Positions 48,894-57,162 of a stretch of 61,123 bases of DNA are shown piece by piece. The translations under genes and the position numbers were made by a program. This stretch comes from Desulfovibrio sp. Lineage in GTDB: Bacteria; Desulfobacterota; Desulfovibrionia; Desulfovibrionales; Desulfovibrionaceae. The notes below the pieces were generated by a model that ran no database searches, was not told the origin of the DNA, and worked only from the letters and a program-made list of their open reading frames with translations. The DNA is taken from positions 1 to 61,123 of the forward strand of contig JAITRF010000136.1 of assembly GCA_031288535.1 (NCBI GenBank), written 5' to 3'. The stretch's first letter is position 1. The number at the start of each line of letters is the position of its first letter.

Positions 48894-49208
48894 GCCCAAA
48901 TAACATGTTCAATTTTATCGGGAAGTTGAATTATCCCATCTCCAGGCGCAAATTATGGAAACCTGCATCCGGAAACGGAAGCGTAACTACCCCGGAGGGT
49001 GATTGCAGAGCAACCGGACCTGTCTGCAATATACCGAACGGCGCAGCATGGCAAGAGGACGGGAACGGCCCTGTCGTCACGCTTCCGCCAAAACGGAGTC
49101 CTCTTTCTTTTTGGGGGCTGCCGGCGGGTCAGGCCAGAATGAGAGGCAAAGTCCACTCTCAGAAATAAATCGGCGGGTCCAAAGCTGAAATGTCCACCGG
49201 GGAAGTTT

Positions 49209-49228
49209 GAGGGGGCTTGCGCCCCCTC
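49209..49228 (-). terminator. Terminator hairpin after xsc
   Basis: GAGGGGGC(ttgc)GCCCCCTC is a perfect eight-base stem, 15 bases after the xsc stop. The T-run is weak. It is the likely transcript end of the sulfonate locus. Confidence 0.6.
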
Positions 49229-49243
49229 CCTCTCAGGAATCCG

Positions 49244-50989
49244 TCAGCGTTTCGCAAAGTGTTTGGCGTCAAGGTGTTCGTACTTGGGCAGGTAGCGGGT
49301 AGGCAGGGCCAAGGCGTCGCGGCGGAAAGGCGGGGCCAGCTTCCAGGCGTCGGTCATGATTTCAATGACGGCCGGGCGGCGGTTTTTCCGGGCTGTTTCC
49401 AGCGCATCGGCCAGATCGTTCCGGTTGTTGACGCAATAGCCGTCCGCGCCCATGGCTTCGCCAATCTTGGCATATGACTTCGACCAGATATCCGCGCCCA
49501 CGAAACGGTCGTTGTAGAAGTCGATCTGGTTCTTTTTTTCCGCGCACCAGGCGCCGTTGTTGTATACTGTGGCGATGACCGGCAGGTTGAACTGGCAGGC
49601 TGTCGGCACTTCAAAGAGGCTCATGCCCCAGGCGCCATCGCCGACAATGGAGACGACGATGTCCTCGGGGCAGGCCAGTTGCGCGCCAAGAGACGCCTGA
49701 TAGGCGAAGCCCGTGTTGCCGAAGGTCAGGGTGGCGATCTGCCGCTTGGGTTTGGTAAAGCGCAGGTAGCTGTTGGCCGTTGACGAGGTGTTGCCGATAT
49801 CCGTGGTGGCTATGGCGTTGGTTCGGGTTATGAATTCGCAGACCACTTCAAGGGCTTTCCGCGGATGCATTCTGCCCGCTTCGCAGGGTTCCTCGGCGAT
49901 GGCGGCGATTTCCCTGTACCAGTCGTCCAGTTCGGTCCGGACCAGGTTGTGGATGGAACTGATGTCGGCCTTGGCCGCGAGGGAGGCGCGCAGGCGGGCG
50001 AACAGTTCCTCAGATGCGTCCTTGGCGTCCGCGCAGAGTCCGACCGCCACAGGATGGGTTTTGGCGATATGGCGCGGGTTGATGTCGATCTGGACGATTT
50101 TCGCGCTTTTTGGGAAATAGTTGATGTCGTACTGCGGCAGGGTGCCGAAATAGGACAGACGGGTGCCCACGGCCAGAATGACGTCGGCTTTTTGCAGAAT
50201 GCGCATGGCCGCCTTGGACCCCATGTAGCCGATGGGACCGGTCCAGAGCGGATGGTCGCAGGGGAAGGCGTCGTTATGCAGATAGGTGGTGGCGACGGGA
50301 GCGCCGAGATATTCGGCCATGGCCCGTATGGTGTCGATGCAGCCCGAGTCCACAACACCCCGGCCGGAGATGATGACCGGGTTTTTAGCGCTTTTCAGCA
50401 CCTCGACGGCGGCCGCGAAGTGTTCGGGTTTGCCGATGCCGCCGGGGGCCACCCGGTATTGGGAAGGATGCAGAATCTCTTCTTCCAGTTCGCCGTAAAA
50501 GTAGTCGCGGGGGATGTCCACCAGCACGGGGCCGCGTTCGGCGTAAGCGATGCGGAAGGCGGTGCGCAGAACGTCGCCCGCCCGCTTGGGGTGGGGAACC
50601 CTGAGGGAAGCCTTGGTGATGGGTTTGAACAGGTTCCATGTGTCGCATTCCTGAAAGCCGTCCCAGCCGATGGAAATGGTGCCGGCGCTCGGAGAAAGGA
50701 CCACCATGGGGGTATGCGCCATATTGGCCGTGGCTACGGCGGTGACGAAGTTCGTCATGCCGGGGCCGTTCTGTCCGGTCACCACGCCGGCTCGCCCGGT
50801 CAGGCGGGCATAGGCGTCTTCCATGTGGCCGGCCGTCTGCTCATGGCGGACGGAAATAAAATTGATTCCCGCCGCGGGGAAAAGGTCCAGCAGATCCATG
50901 AAGGCGGACCCCAGAATTCCGCTGACATGATTGACGCCTTCCTGGACCAGGACTTCCGCCATCGCTTCGCTGGGTGTCATTTTGGGCAT
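49244..50989 (-). CDS. xsc: Sulfoacetaldehyde acetyltransferase Xsc
   Basis: A 581-residue ThDP enzyme that cleaves sulfoacetaldehyde with phosphate into sulfite and acetyl phosphate. The N-terminus ([39 protein letters not shown]) and [30 protein letters not shown] follow Xsc rather than acetolactate synthase. The ThDP-Mg site is GDGAWGM-N25-NNGAW. The ATG at 50989 lies eight bases after GGAG, and the longer frame is leader DNA. It is the last gene of the locus and has its own sigma-54 promoter. The released sulfite would be the electron acceptor in a sulfite reducer, and acetyl phosphate would yield ATP. Confidence 0.9.
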   Translation of the reverse strand: MPKMTPSEAMAEVLVQEGVNHVSGILGSAFMDLLDLFPAAGINFISVRHEQTAGHMEDAYARLTGRAGVVTGQNGPGMTNFVTAVATANMAHTPMVVLSPSAGTISIGWDGFQECDTWNLFKPITKASLRVPHPKRAGDVLRTAFRIAYAERGPVLVDIPRDYFYGELEEEILHPSQYRVAPGGIGKPEHFAAAVEVLKSAKNPVIISGRGVVDSGCIDTIRAMAEYLGAPVATTYLHNDAFPCDHPLWTGPIGYMGSKAAMRILQKADVILAVGTRLSYFGTLPQYDINYFPKSAKIVQIDINPRHIAKTHPVAVGLCADAKDASEELFARLRASLAAKADISSIHNLVRTELDDWYREIAAIAEEPCEAGRMHPRKALEVVCEFITRTNAIATTDIGNTSSTANSYLRFTKPKRQIATLTFGNTGFAYQASLGAQLACPEDIVVSIVGDGAWGMSLFEVPTACQFNLPVIATVYNNGAWCAEKKNQIDFYNDRFVGADIWSKSYAKIGEAMGADGYCVNNRNDLADALETARKNRRPAVIEIMTDAWKLAPPFRRDALALPTRYLPKYEHLDAKHFAKR

Positions 50990-51054
50990 GCGTGCAACTC
51001 CAGTTTGTCTGTGATGATTGATAGATGCGGCAAGCGCTTCGCGCTGTCTGAGCA

Positions 51055-51078
51055 TGTACACTTTTTTCAAAGTGTACA
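51055..51078 (-). promoter_or_regulatory. Perfect inverted repeat at the predicted xsc transcription start
   Basis: TGTACACTTT-N4-AAAGTGTACA is a perfect ten-base dyad. It overlaps the position about 12 bases downstream of the -12 element, so it is either a start-site operator or a 5'-terminal hairpin of the xsc mRNA. No other copy was seen in the window. Confidence 0.6.
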
Positions 51079-51086
51079 GGATCAGA

Positions 51087-51102
51087 AGCAAAGTCCGTGC
51101 CA
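51087..51102 (-). promoter_or_regulatory. Sigma-54 promoter of xsc
   Basis: On the minus strand TGGCACGGACTTTGCT matches the -24/-12 consensus TGGCAC-N5-TTGCW at every defined position. It lies about 100 bases before the xsc ATG, and a sigma-54 activator is encoded directly upstream. Confidence 0.8.
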
Positions 51103-51181
51103 GGAGGAGAGAGAAAAAAATCTTTCTATAACAGCTCGTTCCGTTGTGCTTTCTGGCGCTTGTTCCCGCTGTCCTGCATAC

Positions 51182-51210
51182 ACTGTCCGATTATCCTGAC
51201 AGTTGTCCGA
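51182..51210 (-). promoter_or_regulatory. Candidate enhancer site for the sigma-54 activator
   Basis: An inverted repeat ACTGTC-N10-GACAGT (51182-51203) overlaps two direct TGTCCGA copies 20 bases apart (51184-51190 and 51204-51210). It lies 80-110 bases upstream of the -24 element, the usual enhancer distance. A TGTCCG motif also lies upstream of the sauS promoter. Confidence 0.4.
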
Positions 51211-51337
51211 GCTACCTGCATGTTCTTCCAGATCAGCTTTTATCGTTCCCATTTGCGATGCAATCTGTTTAACAATTTTTTGTTAAAATTAAGTATGTTA
51301 AGTATATATGCAACGGCATTGACGAAAGGAATTGCTG

Positions 51338-52804
51338 TTATTCCTGTTGCCTGGAGCGGGCGCCGGAGCTGCCGCCCACGCCGGCCTGTCTGGAGAGATA
51401 GATACAGTTATCCCGGCTGAGTCCGTATCTTTTCAGTTTTTCATACAGTGTCGCCCTGGAGATGCCGAGGGCCGTCGCGGAGCGGGTCATGTTCCAACCT
51501 TGTTCCTGCAGGGTGAGGATGATCAGGCGCAATTCATTTTCGGCGAGAATGGATTGCAGATTTTTGGCCGACGGTTGCGGGGCGCATTCCTGCAGCGTGC
51601 CGTGGTCGCTGAAAAGTTCAGGTGAAAGGACGCTCATGTCGATGATTCCGTCTTTGCATAAGCCGAGGGCGCTGGCGATGACGTTGCGCAACTCCCTGAT
51701 GTTGCCCGGCCAGCCGTAGGACATGAGCACTTCCATGGCGCTGTCTGTTATTTGCACGTCTCCCTTGCCCATGCGTTCCAGAAAATGTTCGATGAGCGGG
51801 GGAATATCCTCTCTGCGCTCGCACAGGCAGGGAATCTTCAGTATCGCCGGGCTGACGCGGTAGTAGAGGTCCTGGCGGAACAGACCCTTGGCGAGCAATT
51901 TTTTCAGATCGCGGTTGGTCGCCGCCACCAGGCGGAAATCTACCTCGCGCGGCTCCGTGGAGCCGACGCGGAACAGGATATGCTCTTCCAGCACGCGGAG
52001 CAGCTTGGCCTGGGCGGGTAGCGGCATATCGGCGATTTCATCCAGAAACAGTGTGCCGCCATCGGCCAGCGCGATCAGGCCGGCCTTGCCGTCCTTGTGC
52101 GCCCCGGAAAAGGCTCCGCCTACATAGCCGAACAGCTCGGATTCGACCAGTTCCTTGGGAATGGCGGCGCAGTTGATACTGACAAAGGGGCCTTCCCTTC
52201 GCTGGCTTTCACAATGGATGGCGCAGGCGGCCAGTTCCTTGCCGGTTCCTGTGGCGCCGGTGATCAGAACCGACAATTCCGTGCGCGCGTATTGCACGAG
52301 CATATCGCGAAAGTGGCGGATCGTCCTGCTGGTTCCCTTGATGGAGTCCAGGCAATAGCGCGGGGAAAGGGCGCTTTTCATGCGCCGCGCGTAGCGTGCT
52401 ACCTGCTTATCAAGTAATTCCACTCGCTTGGCGACAACATTGAATTCCTCACGCGAACTGAACACGGCGGAGGCCAGCATGCCCAGCACGCGGCCCTGAT
52501 GCTTGAACGGCAGGCGGTTCACCACAATGACCCGTTCGCCTTCCTGATTTTTGATGGTGCGCAGTTTTCCCATCTCCGCGATGCCGGAGGCGGTGACGCG
52601 GGGTGCGCTGGAATCGGGAATGAAGTCGGTTATGGGCCGACCGATGATCTCCTCGCGGGGAAAACCGAGATAGTTGGCGTAAGCCTCATTGATGAAACGG
52701 ACGATATAGTCTTTGTCAGTAACGAAAATGCCTGTGGTCAGGCTGTTCAGGATGCATGCAAAAAATTGTTCCTGTCGCTCGGCGTCAAAGATGTCTTCTG
52801 TCAT
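51338..52804 (-). CDS. Sigma-54 dependent activator with PAS sensor
   Basis: A 488-residue bacterial enhancer-binding protein. The N-terminal PAS domain (about residues 10-120) may bind a ligand. The AAA+ domain has Walker A GATGTGKE (183-190), Walker B LFLDEI (252-257), R-finger region and a sigma-54 loop reading GAFSGA (230-235) instead of the usual GAFTGA. A Fis-type helix-turn-helix (MTRSATALGISRATLYEKLKRYGL) ends the protein, followed by a Gly/Ser/Arg-rich tail. Its place between tctC and the sigma-54 promoter of xsc makes it the likely pathway activator responding to a sulfonate or its CoA ester. Confidence 0.9.
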   Translation of the reverse strand: MTEDIFDAERQEQFFACILNSLTTGIFVTDKDYIVRFINEAYANYLGFPREEIIGRPITDFIPDSSAPRVTASGIAEMGKLRTIKNQEGERVIVVNRLPFKHQGRVLGMLASAVFSSREEFNVVAKRVELLDKQVARYARRMKSALSPRYCLDSIKGTSRTIRHFRDMLVQYARTELSVLITGATGTGKELAACAIHCESQRREGPFVSINCAAIPKELVESELFGYVGGAFSGAHKDGKAGLIALADGGTLFLDEIADMPLPAQAKLLRVLEEHILFRVGSTEPREVDFRLVAATNRDLKKLLAKGLFRQDLYYRVSPAILKIPCLCERREDIPPLIEHFLERMGKGDVQITDSAMEVLMSYGWPGNIRELRNVIASALGLCKDGIIDMSVLSPELFSDHGTLQECAPQPSAKNLQSILAENELRLIILTLQEQGWNMTRSATALGISRATLYEKLKRYGLSRDNCIYLSRQAGVGGSSGARSRQQE

Positions 52805-53029
52805 GGAGCGTGACCCTCATAATCGGCAATTCACGATATTTGCTGCCCGATTGTATGATTATGAGGCATAACCCGGATGGGAGCAAGATATTTGACAAAT
52901 GCGCGCGGGCGCATGGTGATCGTGTCAGTGACACATACGGCGGGGACCACCACAGGGGAATCCGGCCATCGGCCGGAGGAATGATGTGCCGTGAAGCGGC
53001 GTTAGGCCGCCGAAAGCAATTCTTTCCCG

Positions 53030-53095
53030 CCTGTCACGCTGTCAGTTTCCAGACCAAAAATGGGGACATTTTTAGTCTGGAAACTGAATAACACA
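53030..53095 (-). repeat. Dispersed repeat, family C (copy 2), hairpin after tctC
   Basis: Matches 48827-48893. The hairpin 53044-53085 has arms AGTTTCCAGAC and GTCTGGAAACT extended by AAAAATG/CATTTTT, lying 24 bases after the tctC stop. It probably limits read-through or protects the 3' end of the tct mRNA. The rest of the 304-base gap before the activator gene holds no gene that I can see. Confidence 0.6.
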
Positions 53096-53108
53096 TAAAA
53101 TTAAGGAG

Positions 53109-54074
53109 TTATTTCTTCACCAGATCCTTGAGCAAAACCTCCAGTTTCGCCTTCTGGCTGTAAAACATTTTTCGCGTTTCCTCGCGGTTCAGCACCAGCA
53201 GCGGGCTGCCGCTTTCCTTCATCTTCGACACGACCATAGGGTCGTTGAACATGGCCGGGGCTACCGCGGCGGCCTTGTCGATGGCTTCCTTGGGCACGCC
53301 CTTGACAAAGCAGTAGCCGCGGTAGTTCACGCTGGCATCGTCAATGTCATAGCCCAGTTCCTGGAAAGTGGGCACGTCCGGCAGGAATGCGTGCCGTTTC
53401 GTGTCGGCGATGGCCAGAATGTTCAGGTTGTCTGTGTTGCGGAAGGCGTCGGCCAAGTTGTTGAATCCGGACATGACCTTGTTGGAATATACGGCCTGAA
53501 AGGCGTCCGTGCCTCCTTTTTCCGGAATATAGGTGAGTTTGATACCCGCCGCTTTTTCCAACTGCAGGGTGGCGATGTGGTGCCCGACGTAAAGGCCCGC
53601 GCCGTTGACGGTCACTTTGCCGGGGTTGGCCTTGGCGTATTCCACAAAGTCCTTCACGGTCTTCAGGGGACTGTTCTTGGGCACGATGAGCACGGCCGGG
53701 TCAGCCCCCCAGTTGGCGATAGGCTCAAAAGAATCCACGGTAAAGGACGGCTTGCTGACAATGGACTGGGCAACCAGGTGGGGCATGTTGTAAGAAACCA
53801 GAGTATATCCGTCCTTGCTCCCTTTTTCCACGCACCAGTTCCACCCGGTCATTCCGCCGGCTCCGGGTTTGTTGACGATGACGATGGGCTGGCCGAAGTA
53901 CTTTTCCTCTCCGGCTGGCATGCTCACAATGCGGGCCTGAAAGTCCGTCGCTCCGCCCGGCGTGTAGACCACGATCAGGCTGATGGGCGACGAGGGGTAG
54001 GGTGGCGCTGCGAGGGCGACGCCGCCGATGCTCAGGAGCACGAGGGCAAGACAAAACAGGATCGCCTTTTTCAT
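53109..54074 (-). CDS. Tripartite tricarboxylate-type transporter, substrate-binding protein TctC
   Basis: A 321-residue periplasmic binding protein of the Bug/TctC family with a signal peptide (residues 1-22, LALVLLSIGGVALA). YPSSPISLIVVYTPGGATDFQARI, PGAGGMTGWNW and the VPKNSPLKTVKDFVEYAKANPGKV block are typical. The family binds carboxylates such as citrate, glutamate and sulfolactate. Here sulfoacetate is inferred from the neighbours. AAAGGAG precedes the ATG. It follows tctB and tctA in order A-B-C. Confidence 0.88.
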   Translation of the reverse strand: MKKAILFCLALVLLSIGGVALAAPPYPSSPISLIVVYTPGGATDFQARIVSMPAGEEKYFGQPIVIVNKPGAGGMTGWNWCVEKGSKDGYTLVSYNMPHLVAQSIVSKPSFTVDSFEPIANWGADPAVLIVPKNSPLKTVKDFVEYAKANPGKVTVNGAGLYVGHHIATLQLEKAAGIKLTYIPEKGGTDAFQAVYSNKVMSGFNNLADAFRNTDNLNILAIADTKRHAFLPDVPTFQELGYDIDDASVNYRGYCFVKGVPKEAIDKAAAVAPAMFNDPMVVSKMKESGSPLLVLNREETRKMFYSQKAKLEVLLKDLVKK

Positions 54075-54102
54075 ACAATTCTCCTTTGGCGGGTAAAAGG
54101 GG

Positions 54103-54558
54103 TCAGATCAATATTCCTTTTGGTATCTGCACCTGAAGCAACAGGGTAAACAGGGCGTAAAGAAAGGCGACAAAGCCGAAGGCGAGGCAGAACCGCACGG
54201 CAATCGCCCGGGGCGTGCGCGGCGTCGTCTGTATCGCCACGGTTGTAAGAAGGAAAAATAGAAAGCTGGAAATGTAAAACCCCACCGGTTCTATGATCGC
54301 TATGTAGATAATCACGGCTACAACGACAACGAGGACGCGGGCCAAGGGGAACGGCTCTTTTGTCCCCCCGGAATCGGCTTTCGGGAAGCGCAGTTGGCTG
54401 ACGGTCTTGACGGCTGTCAGACCGAGCAGCAGGAGCATCATCAGGCCGGGAAAAAGAGAGGCGCCCGCCTCGCTCCGCTCCGGTAACTGGAAATAAAAGA
54501 AAGCGTTTACAACGAGCATTCCGGCTATGCACAGCCATTCTTTTTTTGCGGCGTTCAT
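54103..54558 (-). CDS. Tripartite tricarboxylate-type transporter, small membrane subunit TctB
   Basis: A 151-residue membrane protein with four predicted helices (around residues 8-25, 33-52, 74-92, 95-118, 124-146). The small TctB subunit assists TctA. AAAGGAGG precedes the ATG at 54558, and the longer frame overlaps tctA. It lies 14 bases after the tctA stop. Confidence 0.85.
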   Translation of the reverse strand: MNAAKKEWLCIAGMLVVNAFFYFQLPERSEAGASLFPGLMMLLLLGLTAVKTVSQLRFPKADSGGTKEPFPLARVLVVVVAVIIYIAIIEPVGFYISSFLFFLLTTVAIQTTPRTPRAIAVRFCLAFGFVAFLYALFTLLLQVQIPKGILI

Positions 54559-54572
54559 ATACGCGCCTCCTT

Positions 54573-56102
54573 TCAGGCCGTTGTGGCATGGCACGCCGCT
54601 TCGGCGCGTTGCCGCTTCGTGTATCGGGCATATTCGCCATACAGCCCCCAGGCAAGGGAACCGACCGAGAGGGCGATCAAGAGCAGATTGATGCCGCCGG
54701 TGAAGAAATACTGGAAAACCCCCACGTCCGTTTCCGCGATCATCTTGCCGCGCAGAAAGCTTTCCTCGGCAATGGGACCTAGGATGACGCCGAGGACCAC
54801 CGGGGCGGAGGGAAATTCCGCCTTGATCCCGAGATACATGAGCAGGCCGAGGGCGAACATCACGATGACGTCGTCCATGCTGTTCTGCACGCAGTAGGTG
54901 CCGATGACGGCCAGAATGACCACCGAGGCCATCATGATCAGGTTGGAGATGTTCATGATGGCATGGGAGAAGCGCGCGAAGAGCAGCCCGACGCCGCACA
55001 TGAAAAATTGGGCGACCAGCATGCCGGCGATAAAGGTATAGGTGACGTCCGCGTGCTTGCTGAACAGCTCCGGTCCGGGAAAGAGGCCGTGAATAAGCAG
55101 TCCGCCGAGCAGCACTGCCGCGGTGGGGCTGCCCGGTATGCCGAGCGTGAGCAGGGGAATGAGGGCCGCGCCTACAGTGGCGTTATTGGAAACTTCCGAA
55201 GCGACGACCCCTTCGGGGTCTCCTGTGCCGAAGCTTTCCGGGTGCTTGGACAGTTTTCTGGTCTGGTCATAGGTGATCAGCCCGGCCACCTGCCCGCCCG
55301 CGCCTGGAATAATGCCGATGATGATGCCGATAATGTTGGCCAGCACCGTTGTTTTCCACCATTCCCGAAATCTGCGGACTGTGGGCCAGAAGACGCCCTT
55401 TTTCGGCGTATACTTGTTTTTTTTCACCTGCAGGTGCACTTCGGCGGCGAGATCAAGCACCTGGGGAATGGCGAAAAGGCCGATCAGGGCTGGCACCATG
55501 GCAATGCCGCTGGTGAGCGTGTCATGAAAAACGAAGCGCGGCTCGCCTAGCATGGGGCTGTATCCGATGCAACTGATGAGCATGCCGAGGACACCGCCGA
55601 AGAGGCCCTTGATCAGCCGGCCGTCGGACAGACCCGCGATGACCGTGATGCCGAACACGCTGACCCAGAACAGCTCCGAGGGGCCGAAACGCATGGCGAA
55701 GGCGGCCAAGGGCGGAGTGAGCAGAATCAGGGCCAGTACGCCGCAGACTCCGCCGATCAGGGAGCCCACAAAGGCGATGTACAGGGCTTGCTGCCCTTCG
55801 CCTTTTTTGGCCATGGGGTGTCCGTCAAGCATGGTGGCGATGCTGGCCGGCGCGCCGGGAATATTGATCAGGACGGCGGTGATGGCACCCCCGGCAACGG
55901 CCGAGGTGTACACGCTGCCGAGCAGGATCAGGCCAGTGGTCGCGTTCATGTAAAAGGTGAAGGGAACAAGCAGGGCCACGGCCATGGTCGGGCTCAGTCC
56001 CGGCATGGCCCCGAAGAATATTCCCCCAATGGATCCGAGCAGGAGTGCAATAAAATTGGGAATGTTGAGCAGATTCCCCAAGTGCTGCAACGTTTCAAGC
56101 AT
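54573..56102 (-). CDS. Tripartite tricarboxylate-type transporter, large membrane subunit TctA
   Basis: A 509-residue, roughly 12-helix membrane subunit of the TctA family. The N-terminal GGIFFGAMPGLSPTMAVALLVPFTFYM and the repeated GIIPGAGGQVAGLITYDQTRKLSKHPE loop are signatures. GGAGGACACC precedes the ATG. First gene of the tctABC set. The permease would use ion gradient energy. Confidence 0.92.
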   Translation of the reverse strand: MLETLQHLGNLLNIPNFIALLLGSIGGIFFGAMPGLSPTMAVALLVPFTFYMNATTGLILLGSVYTSAVAGGAITAVLINIPGAPASIATMLDGHPMAKKGEGQQALYIAFVGSLIGGVCGVLALILLTPPLAAFAMRFGPSELFWVSVFGITVIAGLSDGRLIKGLFGGVLGMLISCIGYSPMLGEPRFVFHDTLTSGIAMVPALIGLFAIPQVLDLAAEVHLQVKKNKYTPKKGVFWPTVRRFREWWKTTVLANIIGIIIGIIPGAGGQVAGLITYDQTRKLSKHPESFGTGDPEGVVASEVSNNATVGAALIPLLTLGIPGSPTAAVLLGGLLIHGLFPGPELFSKHADVTYTFIAGMLVAQFFMCGVGLLFARFSHAIMNISNLIMMASVVILAVIGTYCVQNSMDDVIVMFALGLLMYLGIKAEFPSAPVVLGVILGPIAEESFLRGKMIAETDVGVFQYFFTGGINLLLIALSVGSLAWGLYGEYARYTKRQRAEAACHATTA

Positions 56103-56141
56103 GGTGTCCTCCGCTTATGAAAATGCTGACAGAATATGAGG

Positions 56142-56217
56142 GGTGCGGGAGAAGCGGCAGCCGCAGGCGAGTTTTCGAGCCGTACGGATGGCGACGGTAG
56201 CGCTGCCATTTCCCTTG
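56142..56217. repeat. Family B repeat, partial
   Basis: A 76-base match to the 5' part of family B at 37700-37775 (GCAGCCGCAGGCGAGTTTTC, GAGCCGTACGGATGGCGAC). It lies in the 178-base gap between sucD-like and tctA genes inside the sulfonate locus. The 3' half is missing or changed. Confidence 0.55.
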
Positions 56218-56280
56218 GCAGAGGATATGGGCGCCGTCCCAATGAAGCAGTGTTCCCGTGTGTGTTACGCCGCCAAGCCG

Positions 56281-57162
56281 TCATGCCAGGGCGGTTTTCA
56301 GCAGGCCGCCTACCTGGCTGGGTTTGGCGGCTGTCAGACCGCCGGCTTTTTCCAGGGCGGCCACCTTGCCCTGCACCGAGCCTTTTCCTCCGGAAACGAT
56401 GGCCCCGGCATGTCCCATGCGTTTGCCCTCCGGCGCCGTGCGTCCGCCGATGAAAGCCACCAGTGGTTTAGTGAAGATTTTTGCTTCCATGGCCTCGGCC
56501 ACTTCCTCTTCCATACTGCCGCCAAGTTCCCCGATAATGACCAGGGCCTTTGTTTCCGGATCCTGTTCATATTGCGGCAGAAGCTCGGCAAAACGCGTAC
56601 CCGGTATGGAATCCCCCCCCACTCCGATCAGGGTGGAAATGCCGAAGCCGCCCTTTACTACCTCCGCAGTGACCTCGTTGGTCAATGAGCCGCTCCTGGT
56701 CATGATGCCTATGTTCCCCTTTTTGTAGACCCTCTCGATCCAGTAGGGAATGCAGCCTGCCATGCCCTTGCCGGGCGAGATAATGCCGGAGGTGTTGCCG
56801 CCGATGACCATCGCCCCGCTGGACAGCGCGGCTTTGCGGATTTGGATGAGTTCATGCAGGGGGATGCCCTCGGCTATAGTGACGATTTTTTTGATGCCCG
56901 CGTCCAGAGTCTCGAATACGGCGTCTTTGGTGAAACGGGGCGGCACAAAGAGCATGGCCAGTTCCGCCGGGTGTTCCCGCATGCCGCGCCGCACGGAATG
57001 GAAAAGAGGTACGCCCTCCACGTCCTGCCCTTCCTTGCCGGGAGTGACGCCGAAGACAACATTTGTGCCCATTTCCTTCATATGCTTCAGCCAATAGCTT
57101 CCCTCCCTGCCGGTCGCCCCCTGTACTTCCACCGTGGTATCCCGGTCGATGAAAACGCTCAT
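56281..57162 (-). CDS. Acyl-CoA synthetase (ADP-forming) alpha subunit, SucD-like; probable sulfoacetate-CoA ligase
   Basis: A 293-residue alpha subunit of a succinyl-CoA-synthetase-type ligase. The CoA-binding Rossmann start (DTTVEVQGATGREGSYWLKHM), the SGSLTNEVTAEV segment and the phospho-accepting His251 in GHAGAIVSGG are intact. A SucCD pair beside an acylating sulfoacetaldehyde dehydrogenase has the arrangement of the sulfoquinovose-pathway SqwKL ligase, which interconverts sulfoacetate and sulfoacetyl-CoA with ATP/ADP. It overlaps the beta-subunit stop by four bases. A housekeeping succinyl-CoA synthetase is the alternative but less likely by context. Confidence 0.83.
   Translation of the reverse strand: MSVFIDRDTTVEVQGATGREGSYWLKHMKEMGTNVVFGVTPGKEGQDVEGVPLFHSVRRGMREHPAELAMLFVPPRFTKDAVFETLDAGIKKIVTIAEGIPLHELIQIRKAALSSGAMVIGGNTSGIISPGKGMAGCIPYWIERVYKKGNIGIMTRSGSLTNEVTAEVVKGGFGISTLIGVGGDSIPGTRFAELLPQYEQDPETKALVIIGELGGSMEEEVAEAMEAKIFTKPLVAFIGGRTAPEGKRMGHAGAIVSGGKGSVQGKVAALEKAGGLTAAKPSQVGGLLKTALA

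Noticed and set aside
49244..50989. Xsc as acetolactate synthase, oxalyl-CoA decarboxylase or phosphonopyruvate decarboxylase
   Set aside because: The N-terminal and ThDP-site segments follow Xsc more closely, and the neighbours produce sulfoacetaldehyde, its substrate.
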